64,000 nucleotides of DNA, taken from Candidatus Bathyarchaeota archaeon. GTDB taxonomy: Archaea; Thermoproteota; Bathyarchaeia; Bathyarchaeales; Bathycorpusculaceae. A program made the position numbers and the translations under genes. This document shows, in pieces, positions 42,580 to 51,136 of the stretch (the first letter of the stretch is position 1; every line of letters starts with the position of its first letter). The stretch spans positions 100,219-164,218 of the forward strand of contig CAIUPH010000004.1 of the NCBI GenBank assembly GCA_903901015.1. The letters are read 5' to 3'. The notes below the pieces were generated by a model, which was not told the origin of the DNA, did no database searches, and saw only the letters and a list, made by a program, of their open reading frames with translations.

Positions 42580-43887
42580 TTAGTTTGCTATTATTGTCTG
42601 GTTCTGGAATTCTCCCCTGACGTGCTGGTGCGGGTAAACCTTCGATGCAGTAAGCCTGCAGCCCTCTTCCAATGTGACGTCGTCGGCGATTACTGAGACC
42701 GCAGCGATTTTTGTGGGTTTATTGCAGCTCGAGTTAACAACCACATGCCTGCCGATTATGCTGTCGCAGACTTCAGCGTTATCGCCGATGATGACGCGGT
42801 CCATCACTGCAGAGTTGGCGACCACGGCGTTCTTGCCGATCCGGGTGAAGTCGTCGATGCATGAATTAACTATTCGTGCTCCATCCTCAATCTGGCAGTG
42901 CCGACCAATCAACACGGCGCCTTCAATCCGGATTTTCTTCTGCTTAATCTTGCGGATAATTTCTTGGCGGCGTTTCTCCGAATCTGCGCTCTCACCCTGC
43001 ACCCAAATGGGGTTTTCCTCGTTTAATCGGCCACCGAAGTCGTTGAGAGTTGAAAATCCGCCTTCCAGCAGCTTCTTCATGGCTTCCAAGTAGCTCTTGG
43101 GTGTGCCCACATCAAACCAGCTGCCCTTGAGCGTGTAACCGTAGACTGGCCGCCCTGACTCAATGATGTAGGGGATGAAGTCGTAGCCGAAGTCCAAGCG
43201 GTTCTTTTCCTTGATTATTTGCTGTACGCCTTTTTCCTTGAAGATTTTTCTCACTTCAGGCGACAAAACATACAAACCTGTGTTTGCGAGGTTGCTTGGC
43301 GCATCTTTAGGCAATGGTTTTTCGACGAAGCGTTTAATGCAACCGCACTTATCGATGTCGGCTATGCCTAAGCCCTCCACGTTATCGACTTCCCGAAGCA
43401 CGATGGTTAAGCAGGCGCCTTTTTCCTTGTGAAAATCGATGAGACTTTTAACTTTGATGTCGAAGATGTTGTCGCCCTGCACCGCGAAAACGGGGTTGTT
43501 GAGTTCATAGTACTCCATGTTTATGCGTGCAGAATCCGCGCTTCCCAAGTCGGGTACGTTTGGCTGGTATTTTATATGGATTCGGGGTTTGATGTTGTAG
43601 CGCGCTGAGAATCCGTAGCCAGATTCGAAGTAGTCGTAGAGGTCTCGGTAGTTGGTGTAGCCTTTGACGCCGAATATGAAGTTGCGTATGCCCTGGCTTG
43701 CCAATGAAAGCAGCGAAAACTCCACCAGCGGCCTGTTGAGCAAGCGGAGGCAGGCTTTGCTGGTTTCCGCCGTCAACGGCAAGAGGCGCGTGGCTTTGCC
43801 GCCCACGGGAATTATGACTCTAATTTTTTCTGGAGCATAACTGTCTCCGACGAGTGGTGCGTAGTTGTCGCTCAAATGCTTCACCAA
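42580..43887 (-). CDS. sugar-1-phosphate nucleotidyltransferase with left-handed beta-helix
   Basis: 435 aa. N-terminal nucleotidyltransferase: VIIPVGGKATRLLPLTAETSKACL (G-G-x-R loop variant), AVQGDNIFD and FVEKPLPKD. C-terminal hexapeptide repeats begin near residue 320 (RIEGAVLIGRHCQIEDGARI, AVVANSAVMDRVIIGDNAEV). Makes an NDP-sugar (glucose or mannose type) for glycosylation; the base and sugar cannot be told. Start TTG 43887 or GTG 43884. Confidence 0.85.
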   Translation of the reverse strand: MVKHLSDNYAPLVGDSYAPEKIRVIIPVGGKATRLLPLTAETSKACLRLLNRPLVEFSLLSLASQGIRNFIFGVKGYTNYRDLYDYFESGYGFSARYNIKPRIHIKYQPNVPDLGSADSARINMEYYELNNPVFAVQGDNIFDIKVKSLIDFHKEKGACLTIVLREVDNVEGLGIADIDKCGCIKRFVEKPLPKDAPSNLANTGLYVLSPEVRKIFKEKGVQQIIKEKNRLDFGYDFIPYIIESGRPVYGYTLKGSWFDVGTPKSYLEAMKKLLEGGFSTLNDFGGRLNEENPIWVQGESADSEKRRQEIIRKIKQKKIRIEGAVLIGRHCQIEDGARIVNSCIDDFTRIGKNAVVANSAVMDRVIIGDNAEVCDSIIGRHVVVNSSCNKPTKIAAVSVIADDVTLEEGCRLTASKVYPHQHVRGEFQNQTIIAN

Positions 43888-44033
43888 TAACCTGTGTTGA
43901 TAGAAGTTGTTTGCTCTCCTTTTAAACTGTTTGCAAAAATCAGAAGCCCCAAAAAGGTGCTTTTGGTGTTCTTACGGTGCACAATTTTATAGGCAACCTC
44001 CAGTAACTTAACAGATAAAACGGTTAGAGCAGC

Positions 44034-44903
44034 ATGAGTAAACTCGGCGGATTCACACGGTTAATGCGACCAGTCAACTGCATAATGATGGGTTTCGCCG
44101 TACTCGTAGGCGCAGTTCTTGCATCTGCATCCCAATTTTCAGCCGTCAACTGGCTAAACATTCTCTTTGGGTTCCTAACAGGTTTCACTTTTTGCGCCGC
44201 CGCAATGGTCATCAACGACTACTATGACCGAAAAATCGACGCTATTAACGAACCACATCGCCCCATCCCCAGCGGTCTAATAAAAACACGCGAAGCCCTG
44301 AAGTTTATGGCGGCGCTGATAATCATAGGCTTCATATTTGCTATTCTGGTGAGCCCATTTTCTTTTGGCATTATTTGTTTTGGCGTAGCAGCAGTTTCTC
44401 TGGCCATCACTGCAACCTACATAACCGTGGGAAAAAAAAGTGGTTTGCCAGGAAACTTTCTGGTCAGCGTCTGCGTAGCCATACCCTTCATCTACGGCAG
44501 CGTAACCGCCATAGGAACCGTCGGGTTAAACGTGGTATTGTTCGCATCCATGGCTTTCCTCTCGAACACGGGCAGGGAAATAACCAAGGGCATAGTTGAC
44601 GTGAAAGGCGACAGCGCTGAAGGAGTCAAGACGCTTGCAGTGCGGTTTGGAGAAAAAAACGCGGCGATTGCGGCAGTGGCATTTTTCATTTTTGCGGTTG
44701 TATTGACGCCTGTAACGTGGTTTCTGGGGTTAGTGGGCGTCTGGTTTATTCCGTTTGTTTTAGTCACCGACATAGGCTTGATTGTTTGCTCGACGCTTTT
44801 GCTCTTTGACCATTCACGAGAGAAGGCGCGGCGAATCAAAAAAGTGGTATTGTACCTGTTCCTAGTGGGGTTGCTCGCGTACATCTTCGGGATTATCCGG
44901 TAA
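44034..44903 (+). CDS. UbiA-type geranylgeranylglycerol-phosphate geranylgeranyltransferase
   Basis: 289-aa membrane protein with about nine helices. NDYYDRKIDAINEPHRPIPSG is the first prenyl-diphosphate/Mg site and KGIVDVKGDSAEGVKTLAVRFG the second. This combination is typical of digeranylgeranylglyceryl-phosphate synthase, which adds the second C20 chain to make archaeol lipids. Other UbiA members cannot be excluded. ATG 44034. Confidence 0.85.
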   Translation: MSKLGGFTRLMRPVNCIMMGFAVLVGAVLASASQFSAVNWLNILFGFLTGFTFCAAAMVINDYYDRKIDAINEPHRPIPSGLIKTREALKFMAALIIIGFIFAILVSPFSFGIICFGVAAVSLAITATYITVGKKSGLPGNFLVSVCVAIPFIYGSVTAIGTVGLNVVLFASMAFLSNTGREITKGIVDVKGDSAEGVKTLAVRFGEKNAAIAAVAFFIFAVVLTPVTWFLGLVGVWFIPFVLVTDIGLIVCSTLLLFDHSREKARRIKKVVLYLFLVGLLAYIFGIIR

Positions 44904-44976
44904 TCAAAGGCAGTTTAGATTTCAAGCGTGTGAAGACTTTTAGGAGAAACAAGGGTTAGCTTAGTCGGGGATTGTT

Positions 44977-45267
44977 TTGAAACGCGAAGAAGCCATATCG
45001 GTCCTAAAAGAACTCCTCGGCAACTGCATAGGTCTTGATGGGCACTCTTTGGAGTTAGCGCCGCCCAACGCTCCCACACCGATGAAGGATTGCTACCAAA
45101 TTATCATAAAAGGCGTCCTCGATCAAGAAACAAAACAGCACATACAAGAAATAAGCACTGAACACAAACTCGCCAGCCAAACCGGCAACATGTGGAAAAC
45201 AAAGCATTCTATAAACAAAACAGAACCCGACACACTCATAATCTACAAGCCAAAAACTTTAGCTTAG
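44977..45267 (+). CDS. hypothetical protein, 96 aa
   Basis: Starts at TTG 44977 and is soluble, with a mixed alpha/beta pattern (EAISVLKELLGNC, CYQIIIKGVLDQETKQHI, TLIIYKPK). No family recognised. It follows the UbiA gene by 73 bp on the same strand. Small archaeal proteins of this size and composition are often species-restricted. Confidence 0.55.
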   Translation: MKREEAISVLKELLGNCIGLDGHSLELAPPNAPTPMKDCYQIIIKGVLDQETKQHIQEISTEHKLASQTGNMWKTKHSINKTEPDTLIIYKPKTLA

Positions 45268-45304
45268 AGCATCCCAGCTTACCTTCAAGCATTAAACCGT
45301 TATT

Positions 45305-45985
45305 TTAAGTACACATTGCTGCTCCGCATTTCTTGCAAAACGACGCCTGCAACCTATTCTTGGCTCCGCAAGGACCGCAAGTTGCCTCTTCGGGATTTTC
45401 TGTCTCAATTCTTATTTGTTTGCCACAGCCTTCACAGAAAAGGGCGTCAGCGTCATTTTTTGAACCGCAATATTTGCAGAAAAAATCTGCCGAGTCAGCT
45501 TCCTGAGCTTTCAACTCCAAGTTCCCAAAGATTGAAAGTTTATCCTTCAGCACTTCAATGGTTGGCAGTAAATCGATCAGGTGCCTGAACTGTTCTTTAT
45601 TGGGCGCAAATTTTGAGACGCACTCTGTGCTTAAGATGACAAATTTTGGTTTTTTCCCAGGAACCAGTTTGGCCTCTTCTATTTCTTCGTAGGTGTAAAA
45701 GCAGCTTTTTTTGCTGAGTTTTAGTTTTTCGTCAAGAGGTAAACTGTTGATTTCATTTTCTATTGTTTGCTTGTTTTTCCTCTTTTCATCTGGATTTATC
45801 AATGCTTCGGGTGCAATTCCAAAAAGGAAAGAACGGGGCGCTGAAACCTCGTCGAAACGAGTATTGTGCCCCATGCAAACGATGGCAATTCGCTTGTCGG
45901 TGAAATAGACGTCGTAGCGGGTGGGTGAATCGAGCGGTAACAGAATATCTTTGATGACTCCAAGTTGGCGTTCAGAATCTGGCAT
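45305..45985 (-). CDS. protein with two C-terminal zinc ribbons
   Basis: 226 aa. N-terminal 150 residues form an alpha/beta domain (ILLPLDSPTRYDVYFTDKRIAI) like membrane-associated regulatory domains of archaea, followed by two zinc ribbons: CKYCGSKNDADALFCEGCGK and CGPCGAKNRLQASFCKKCG. Similar zinc ribbons occur in archaeal proteins involved in regulation or membrane assembly. Function not known. Confidence 0.65.
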   Translation of the reverse strand: MPDSERQLGVIKDILLPLDSPTRYDVYFTDKRIAIVCMGHNTRFDEVSAPRSFLFGIAPEALINPDEKRKNKQTIENEINSLPLDEKLKLSKKSCFYTYEEIEEAKLVPGKKPKFVILSTECVSKFAPNKEQFRHLIDLLPTIEVLKDKLSIFGNLELKAQEADSADFFCKYCGSKNDADALFCEGCGKQIRIETENPEEATCGPCGAKNRLQASFCKKCGAAMCT

Positions 45986-46085
45986 CGTTTAGTCCCAGTA
46001 CAGATTAGTGCTTGATTACTTCTTAAGGTTTATGAGATGGGATATAGATTTTTTGTCAGAATATTTATCTGTCTGAAAAAACTTT

Positions 46086-46098
46086 TATCTGATAGATA
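46086..46098. promoter_or_regulatory. TATCT/AGATA inverted repeat before vapB
   Basis: TATCTGATAGATA ends four bases before the vapB start; a related TTTATCTG lies about 20 bp further upstream. Likely antitoxin operator for autoregulation. Confidence 0.45.
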
Positions 46099-46101
46099 TA
46101 A

Positions 46102-46335
46102 ATGTCTGAAAAAGTAAAAGTCGGCTTGCGCGGGCAAGTGGTAATTCCGAAAAAACTTCGCAAGAAATACAACATAGAAGAAGGAATCATAATCGAAATA
46201 GACGAAACAAAAGAAGGTCTGCTCTTAAAACCCTTCAACCCTGTAGCTGAACTCAAGGGGATCGGAAAAGGCGTCTTCGGCGACCCCGTGAAATACCAAA
46301 AAAAACAACGGGAAGAATGGGACAACAAACAATGA
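46102..46335 (+). CDS. vapB: AbrB/MazE-type antitoxin (VapB)
   Basis: 77 aa. Swapped-hairpin AbrB domain: VKVGLRGQVVIPKKLRKKYNIEEG and a C-terminal tail that would wrap the toxin (AELKGIGKGVFGDPVKYQ). The tail FGDPVKYQKKQREEW is typical of VapB partners of archaeal PIN toxins. Overlaps the toxin gene by 4 bp (ATGA), so the pair is translationally coupled. Confidence 0.88.
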   Translation: MSEKVKVGLRGQVVIPKKLRKKYNIEEGIIIEIDETKEGLLLKPFNPVAELKGIGKGVFGDPVKYQKKQREEWDNKQ

Positions 46336-46745
46336 AGATAGCCTTAGACACCAACGTTCTGATCTATTTTTTTGAAGGCATCGAACCCCAAGCAAGCAAA
46401 ATGGAAAGAATCTTAACCGCAATAATGAAGGGGCATGATGAGGGAATCGTTTCCACCATAACGATTGCTGAAGTCTTAACGGGCTTCTATTCGGCAGGAG
46501 ACACCGTGAAAGCCGCTAAAGTAAAGAGGCTGCTGTTGGATTGGATCCTTAACGGCTTCAAGATAGTGCCAGTCACGTTTGAAATCGCCGATTCAGCCGC
46601 CAGCCTTCGGGCAAAAAGGGGCGGAAGATTACCTGATGCGTTAATTGTAGCTACTGCAATCAACCTGTCTGCACGCCTTGTGTATTCTCAGGATAGAGAC
46701 CTTCAGCGGTACAGCCAGGAAATCAAAATCTGTGAATTGATGTAG
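46332..46745 (+). CDS. vapC: PIN-domain ribonuclease toxin (VapC)
   Basis: 137 aa. The four acidic residues of the PIN nuclease are present: aspartate in ALDTNVLIYF, glutamate in ITIAEVLTGF, aspartate in RLPDALIVATA and aspartate in YSQDRDLQ. Cuts RNA in a metal-dependent way. ATG 46332, not the longer 46317 start. Confidence 0.9.
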   Translation: MKIALDTNVLIYFFEGIEPQASKMERILTAIMKGHDEGIVSTITIAEVLTGFYSAGDTVKAAKVKRLLLDWILNGFKIVPVTFEIADSAASLRAKRGGRLPDALIVATAINLSARLVYSQDRDLQRYSQEIKICELM

Positions 46746-46819
46746 AAAGGTCAAGCGGGAAAAATTTTGTTTTTTTAAAATGCTCGCATTCTTGGGCGGT
46801 TCTTTGTAATGGATTTAAG

Positions 46820-47152
46820 TTACTGCCACCAATGCTCTTTGGGCGCAACGAAGAGAACGCTATCATTTTGCTTTAATTGGCACACCTTGCTTAAACCGTA
46901 TTTTTCTACTTTAACTTCATAGTCGCCCTCTGGAAGCTCAGCATTTACGTTTCCATTATCATCGGTATTCATGGAAAGTACCAATCTTTTGAATGGCGCG
47001 CCATTTTTGAGGTTTTCAGCCCACTGTTTGGGTGTTATGGGTTCCTTCTCTAATCTGAAAACTTGGACGTTAACATTGTTGATTGGTTGATTTTCCTTAA
47101 AATTAACGACTTTTATTGTAAGCTTGTAGGTCTTTTCCAAAATGGATTCCAA
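46820..47152 (-). CDS. beta-sandwich (carboxypeptidase-regulatory-like) protein, 110 aa
   Basis: Strands KLTIKVVNF, INNVNVQVFRL, and NVNAELPEGDYEVKVEKYG give the pattern of transthyretin/Cna-B-like beta sandwiches, with the NTDDNGNVNAELPEGDYEV segment typical of it. No signal peptide is visible, so location is uncertain. Function unknown. Confidence 0.6.
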   Translation of the reverse strand: MESILEKTYKLTIKVVNFKENQPINNVNVQVFRLEKEPITPKQWAENLKNGAPFKRLVLSMNTDDNGNVNAELPEGDYEVKVEKYGLSKVCQLKQNDSVLFVAPKEHWWQ

Positions 47153-47237
47153 ATTAAGTCATCGCCACAAAAAATCATCGGTTTAAAGATACAATTGGCA
47201 AATCCGACAAAGCATTCACGCGTAAACAACTCCAAGC

Positions 47238-47372
47238 TCAATATTCTCGGTCTTTTTTCCAGATGTTCAATGAGCATTGGCCCCAACAGTAACTGCTTGC
47301 TTTGTACATGCAGCCGCTGCAATTTGGAGAATCAAAATATCTACGATAAACCACAAAATCTGTCTCAAACAT
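47238..47372 (-). CDS. possible 44-aa cysteine-rich protein
   Basis: ATG 47372 opens a 44-residue frame with four cysteines spaced as C-x2-C-x7-C-x3-C (CSGCMYKASSYCWGQC), suggesting a metal- or cluster-binding knuckle. No strong ribosome binding site, and no family recognised. It lies in the otherwise gene-free stretch between the beta-sandwich gene and repeat family B. Confidence 0.4.
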   Translation of the reverse strand: MFETDFVVYRRYFDSPNCSGCMYKASSYCWGQCSLNIWKKDREY

Positions 47373-47483
47373 AGTATAGCGGGTCATGCATTTCAGTGTT
47401 TGCACCAGAAAATATTGGTCCTTTCAAAAACCCCCAGTAATTGATGGGTTTAGGTAGGTCGTGGTGCGTTGGTTGTAACCCGT

Positions 47484-47620
47484 CTTCTGCCGCCTGTGGC
47501 TGCTTGCACAACCAGAAAGCAGCCCGAACCTGACCCAGACGCCAAAACACATTGTGCAGCCCAGCCTGTTGGTAGATGATGTGTATATAGGGACTTTTCT
47601 GTTACAACTGCTAAAGAAAA
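47484..47620 (+). repeat. dispersed repeat family B, copy 2
   Basis: About 137 bp similar to 30596-30737, with the shared blocks GCTTGCACAACCAG, AAAACACATTGTGCAGCCC, the TATAGGGA core and CTAAAGAAA. Directly upstream of the ESCRT-III gene (start 47709). Confidence 0.72.
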
Positions 47621-47708
47621 TGTTCAGTTTAGTTTCCACGTATATACCTGCATGTTAGTAAGCATTAAGTACCCATGGCTCTGTATCGTTTTCAACGAGG
47701 ATATTAAC

Positions 47709-48359
47709 ATGTCTGAACGTTTCGCTAAAAAATGGGAACAGAAAAAAGACGAAGGCACATCATTCGGTAAAGCAATAAAAGAAACAATCACACCGCCCCC
47801 ACCACTAAAACCACAATTAGACAACGCATGCAGAAAACTCGAAATGCAAATCAGCAAACTCGACCAAGCAAACGAGCGTTTCACACAAAAAGACAAAGCA
47901 CTATTCGCCAAATTAGTCAACGCTTACACACAGCACGATCAAGCACACGCAAACATCTACGCAACTGAACTAGCTGAAATCCGCAAAATGGGCAAACTAA
48001 TCATGAATGCACGGTTAGCACTCGATCAAGTAGCACTGAGAATACGCACAGTATCAGAACTTGGAGACGTCGTTTCCGCGTTAGGACCATGCGTTGGCGT
48101 TTTGAGAAGTGTCAGCAGTGGCTTAGGCGGAGTTTTACCTGAAGCAGAAGGTGAACTTGGCGACATCGGCAACATGCTCAGCGGATTAATGTTCGAAGCA
48201 GGCTCAAGCAGCGGTATGTCACTGAACTTTGACACAGTAAACGAAGACGCATCAAAAATCCTATCCGAAGCAGCAACCGTCGCAGAACAAAGAGTCAGCG
48301 CAAACTTCCCTGATCTGCCACCTGGAATGCCGGGCGCAGCCAACAAAACAAAGACCTAA
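47709..48359 (+). CDS. cdvB: ESCRT-III (CdvB/Snf7-like) protein
   Basis: 216 aa. Two long helices from about residue 30 (ACRKLEMQISKLDQANERFTQKDKALFAKLVNAY and AEIRKMGKLIMNARLALDQVALRI) form the ESCRT-III core, followed by LGDVVSALGPCVGVLRSVSSGLGGVLPEAEGELGDI, a stretch typical of archaeal CdvB. The C-terminal region is disordered with proline-rich LPPGMPGA. It assembles membrane-remodelling filaments in cell division or budding. No cdvA or cdvC (Vps4) is adjacent. ATG 47709; the ORF upstream of it is not conserved. Confidence 0.82.
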   Translation: MSERFAKKWEQKKDEGTSFGKAIKETITPPPPLKPQLDNACRKLEMQISKLDQANERFTQKDKALFAKLVNAYTQHDQAHANIYATELAEIRKMGKLIMNARLALDQVALRIRTVSELGDVVSALGPCVGVLRSVSSGLGGVLPEAEGELGDIGNMLSGLMFEAGSSSGMSLNFDTVNEDASKILSEAATVAEQRVSANFPDLPPGMPGAANKTKT

Positions 48360-48610
48360 ACTGCCCGAGTAGTTTCTTCTCTTTTTCCTTTTCTTTTTCT
48401 TTTTTTTAAACCTCGAACTAATTTATCAAAAGCGCTGCACTTTTTCTGATAGGTTTACGGCTTTTTTCTTTAATTAATCATTTTCGGGTAGTGTTGAAAA
48501 AAGTGGATGCTATAATTACCATGATTTTCCTTTTTTGAAATTTAGCTGATGAACTAAGAAGGTTACTGCTCAAAAAATTAACCTCACAAATAACTGTTAA
48601 ACTAGCTATG

Positions 48611-48626
48611 ATGAATAATTATTCAT
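48611..48626. promoter_or_regulatory. ATGAATAA/TTATTCAT palindrome
   Basis: Perfect 16-bp palindrome in the gene-free stretch 48360-48735, before the small zinc-ribbon gene. Possible operator. The stretch otherwise begins with a T-rich terminator region (48380-48410) and holds nothing else recognisable. Confidence 0.35.
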
Positions 48627-48735
48627 GGTCAATAATTGTTATGGCGACCAAGCGGTATGTTCGATATCCCTTCCTTATGTGCCGTCACAGTAAAAGTTAT
48701 ATCAGCGGAAACAAGCTAAGATTCGATGAACTGCC

Positions 48736-48867
48736 ATGGCTAAGGCACCTCTTTGTCCTACATGCTACGTGGAAATGAAACCTAAATACAACAAGCAAAA
48801 ACTGGTAATCTACAATCAATGCCCCAAATGCGGCATGAAAATTCTCTTCACCCACTCAGGCCATTAA
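48736..48867 (+). CDS. 43-aa zinc-ribbon protein
   Basis: Frame with CPTC near residue 7 and CPKCG near residue 29 (spacing 18 residues), a compact zinc ribbon, ending in HSGH. Too short for a domain name; no operon partner. Such miniproteins are common in archaea and usually bind nucleic acid or protein partners. Confidence 0.6.
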   Translation: MAKAPLCPTCYVEMKPKYNKQKLVIYNQCPKCGMKILFTHSGH

Positions 48868-48953
48868 CTTGGCGTTTTACGATGTTCCAAGGATAAGATT
48901 CAGCATGCATTGGCTGTTACATTTTAGACTCCAAATTCGAGGCAATTGATGCA

Positions 48954-49690
48954 TTAAAGAAAGCCTACAAGCATCGAATTAACTAGAATATAATGCTTAA
49001 AAGCAACGAGTTCAAGCACATTTTTCCGCAATTTCTCAGTTATATCATGAAGCGCAAGAATAGATCCTTTGGATAGTAATGGTCTAATCGCTGGGAGATT
49101 TTGTTTAATTTCTGATACCGTATGGGTACAATCGCAAAATATAAAATTGAACTGGCCAGATCTAGCGACATCCTTGAAATCACCTTCCTTAATTGTAACG
49201 AGGTCCAGCAGTCCCAAACGTGACAAATTGGACTTCAGACTGGTGATCACATAATGATCTCTCAGTATTGGTCTAATATCTTCTTCAAATGACTGAAATA
49301 TACATGTTCCAAGCAGGTTTTTTGAATCAGCCAGATAGAAAAATCCCATTGCCCTGCGCGGTATTAAGAACCGCGTGTTTCCAATATTTGTTGTCATTAC
49401 TGGTCTAAAATTCTCAATCTTAGGATTTAGCTCTACGGTTGTGAACTCTTTCTTTTCAACACTGTCTCTGACGCCGTAGGCAATACATGCTGTTGAGCGC
49501 CCACCCAAGGACCTATTTCAAGAAACGGACCAGGTGTTGTTCTGGAAATCGCGTACAAAATTTGCTCTTCCGCAGGATGCATCCATCCTTTTACGCCGTC
49601 CAAGGAATAGTTGAACGGTATCGACTGGTATTCGTGTACTTTTCTCTTGTAAATTTCTAAAAGAGTATCCGTCTTTCCCGTATAGGTCAT
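48954..49690 (-). pseudogene. class I SAM methyltransferase with a frameshift
   Basis: Two overlapping frames make one protein: the upstream one from ATG 49690 ends FLEIGPWVG, and the other frame continues GRSTACIAYGVRD with the rest of the SAM fold (FIFCDCTHTVSEIKQNLPAIRPLLSKGSILALHD). Motif I is the join, where one base is missing near 49500 (GTGGGCGC should read GTGGGGCGC). So it is a recent frameshift or a homopolymer assembly error. Similar proteins are FkbM/cephalosporin-hydroxylase-like methyltransferases. Confidence 0.75.
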
Positions 49691-49910
49691 ACAGGTAATA
49701 GCTTCCTTGATTTATTCATAAAAGAGTGATACTTCTAATGTGTTGAAATTTTTTCTATGCTCTCTGTATTCTTCACCCATTGCTAATTTCAAGAGGGTGC
49801 CCTTTGTTATTTTGGAATATTCCGCGGTTGCTCTTCAAATCGGTTTAACTCGGTTGCCAACCCATCAAAAACAAATAGGCGACCTTACTACATCTGCCGC
49901 AGGGACAGTT

Positions 49911-50273
49911 ATGGAGCAAAAAAGAAAATTTAAGTCCATAGATGAATACATCGCTACTTTCCCCAAGAACGAACAATTAATTTTAGAACAGATAAAAATA
50001 GCAATTAAAGATGCCGCGCCGCAGGCACAGGAAACAATAAGTTATCAGATGCCCGCATTCAAACAAAACGGCATCTTGGTTTGGTTTGCAGCGCACAAAA
50101 ACCACATCGGGTTCTACCCTCGAGTGTCAGCCATCGAGGCGTTCAAAGACAAATTAGCCCATTACAAAGTAAGCAAGGGAACCATTCAATTCCCATTAGA
50201 TCAACCTATCCCGTTCGATTTGATTAAGGACATGGTGCGGTTTAGAGTAAAAGAAAACTTGGCTAAAACCTGA
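49911..50273 (+). CDS. DUF1801 (YdhG-like) protein
   Basis: 120 aa. SIDEYIATFPKNEQLILEQIKIAIKDAAPQAQETISYQMPAFKQNG and the KNHIGFYPR motif are typical of the DUF1801 family, which binds small ligands or iron-sulfur-related partners but lacks a proven reaction. The start is the ATG 49911; the frame upstream to 49740 is unconserved. Confidence 0.8.
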   Translation: MEQKRKFKSIDEYIATFPKNEQLILEQIKIAIKDAAPQAQETISYQMPAFKQNGILVWFAAHKNHIGFYPRVSAIEAFKDKLAHYKVSKGTIQFPLDQPIPFDLIKDMVRFRVKENLAKT

Positions 50274-50291
50274 TTTATCGCTTAGGACTGT

Positions 50292-50543
50292 TTAGTTTTC
50301 CCAAACTGATAGGGCAGACGGTTTCAGCGTGTTCGTTGAGATGAAGTAGCAGTCGCTGTCAAGAAGCAAACTTAGGTTGTGCTGAGTCACAAAATCTTTT
50401 ATGAACATAAGGTCGCTGTTGTTAACTGCGCTCTGCTCAAAAGTCAGTACGATTCCGTCTTTTACGGTATCAAGCATCTTTACGTCTAAACTGCAACTTG
50501 AACCAATTTCTCTCTTGAACACCATTGCCTCAAATATCTTCAA
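50292..50543 (-). CDS. hypothetical protein, 83 aa
   Basis: Short frame with alternating beta strands and a helix (FIKDFVTQHNLSLLLDSDCYFIST). No motif recognised. The upstream sequence has GGGGAAAAAAAATTTG with a weak binding site. It is placed between the DUF1801 gene and a decayed catalase, in a region of small and broken genes. Confidence 0.45.
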   Translation of the reverse strand: MKIFEAMVFKREIGSSCSLDVKMLDTVKDGIVLTFEQSAVNNSDLMFIKDFVTQHNLSLLLDSDCYFISTNTLKPSALSVWEN

Positions 50544-50762
50544 ATTTTTTTTCCCCTTTCCAAATTTAGCCGCTCACGTTAACCAAAAATGTGTCTTGGA
50601 TAACTGAATGCAAGCCTAAAACATAATATATATGTGCATATAGCCTTTTAAGGTTTCGCGTTTTAGAGCCAGAAAACGCTGTCTTACAGCTCAATACACT
50701 GCGAATAAGGGTTGAATCGAAAAATGAAAAAGAAAAATGGCTGAAATAAAAATCTAAGGCAG

Positions 50763-50981
50763 CTACAGAGCGATGCCTAAGCCATGTGCTACGCATTGCC
50801 CATATTCTTGGTCTGCTTTGTAATGCACGATCCGTTCGGGGATGCACTCGCGGTTGAAATGCGCCAGTTTCTCAATCAAATGCACCTCTTGAAGTATGAC
50901 GGGACCGTTGTTGCTGACTTACAGCGAGTTCTGGTCGTCAGAAACGGTAGCGCCCTGATTTGTAGTAAAAGTTTCTTTCAC
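50763..50981 (-). pseudogene. catalase remnant with in-frame stop and internal deletion
   Basis: From GTG 50981, after AGGAGAT, the frame reads the catalase N-terminus TTNQGATVSDDQNSL, an in-frame TAA, then [18 protein letters not shown] and IPERIVH. This then joins directly to [16 protein letters not shown], which resembles the very end of catalases. The frame is preserved throughout, so about 400 codons including the heme pocket were deleted in one piece. Nonfunctional; its presence hints that an ancestor coped with peroxide. Confidence 0.78.
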
Positions 50982-51136
50982 AAAATATCTCCTGCTTTGC
51001 TCTCAAAGCCTGTTCAACTACAGAGCAAGGTTGTTTAAATTTTTATTGCCTCTGCTGCAACGTTGGAGCTTCACGGGTTAATTCGGTAAAACACATGTTT
51101 TATAATGTCGGCTGATATTTTTTTAATCTTTAGCTC

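Noticed and set aside
46820-47152. Third member of the VapBC operon
   Set aside because: It is on the opposite strand and has a beta-sandwich pattern, not a toxin or antitoxin fold.
47063-47374. 103-codon plus-strand frame
   Set aside because: Antisense of the beta-sandwich protein and of the cysteine-rich miniprotein; no binding site.
50784-51038. 84-codon plus-strand frame
   Set aside because: It is the reverse of the catalase remnant, whose homology on the minus strand is unmistakable.
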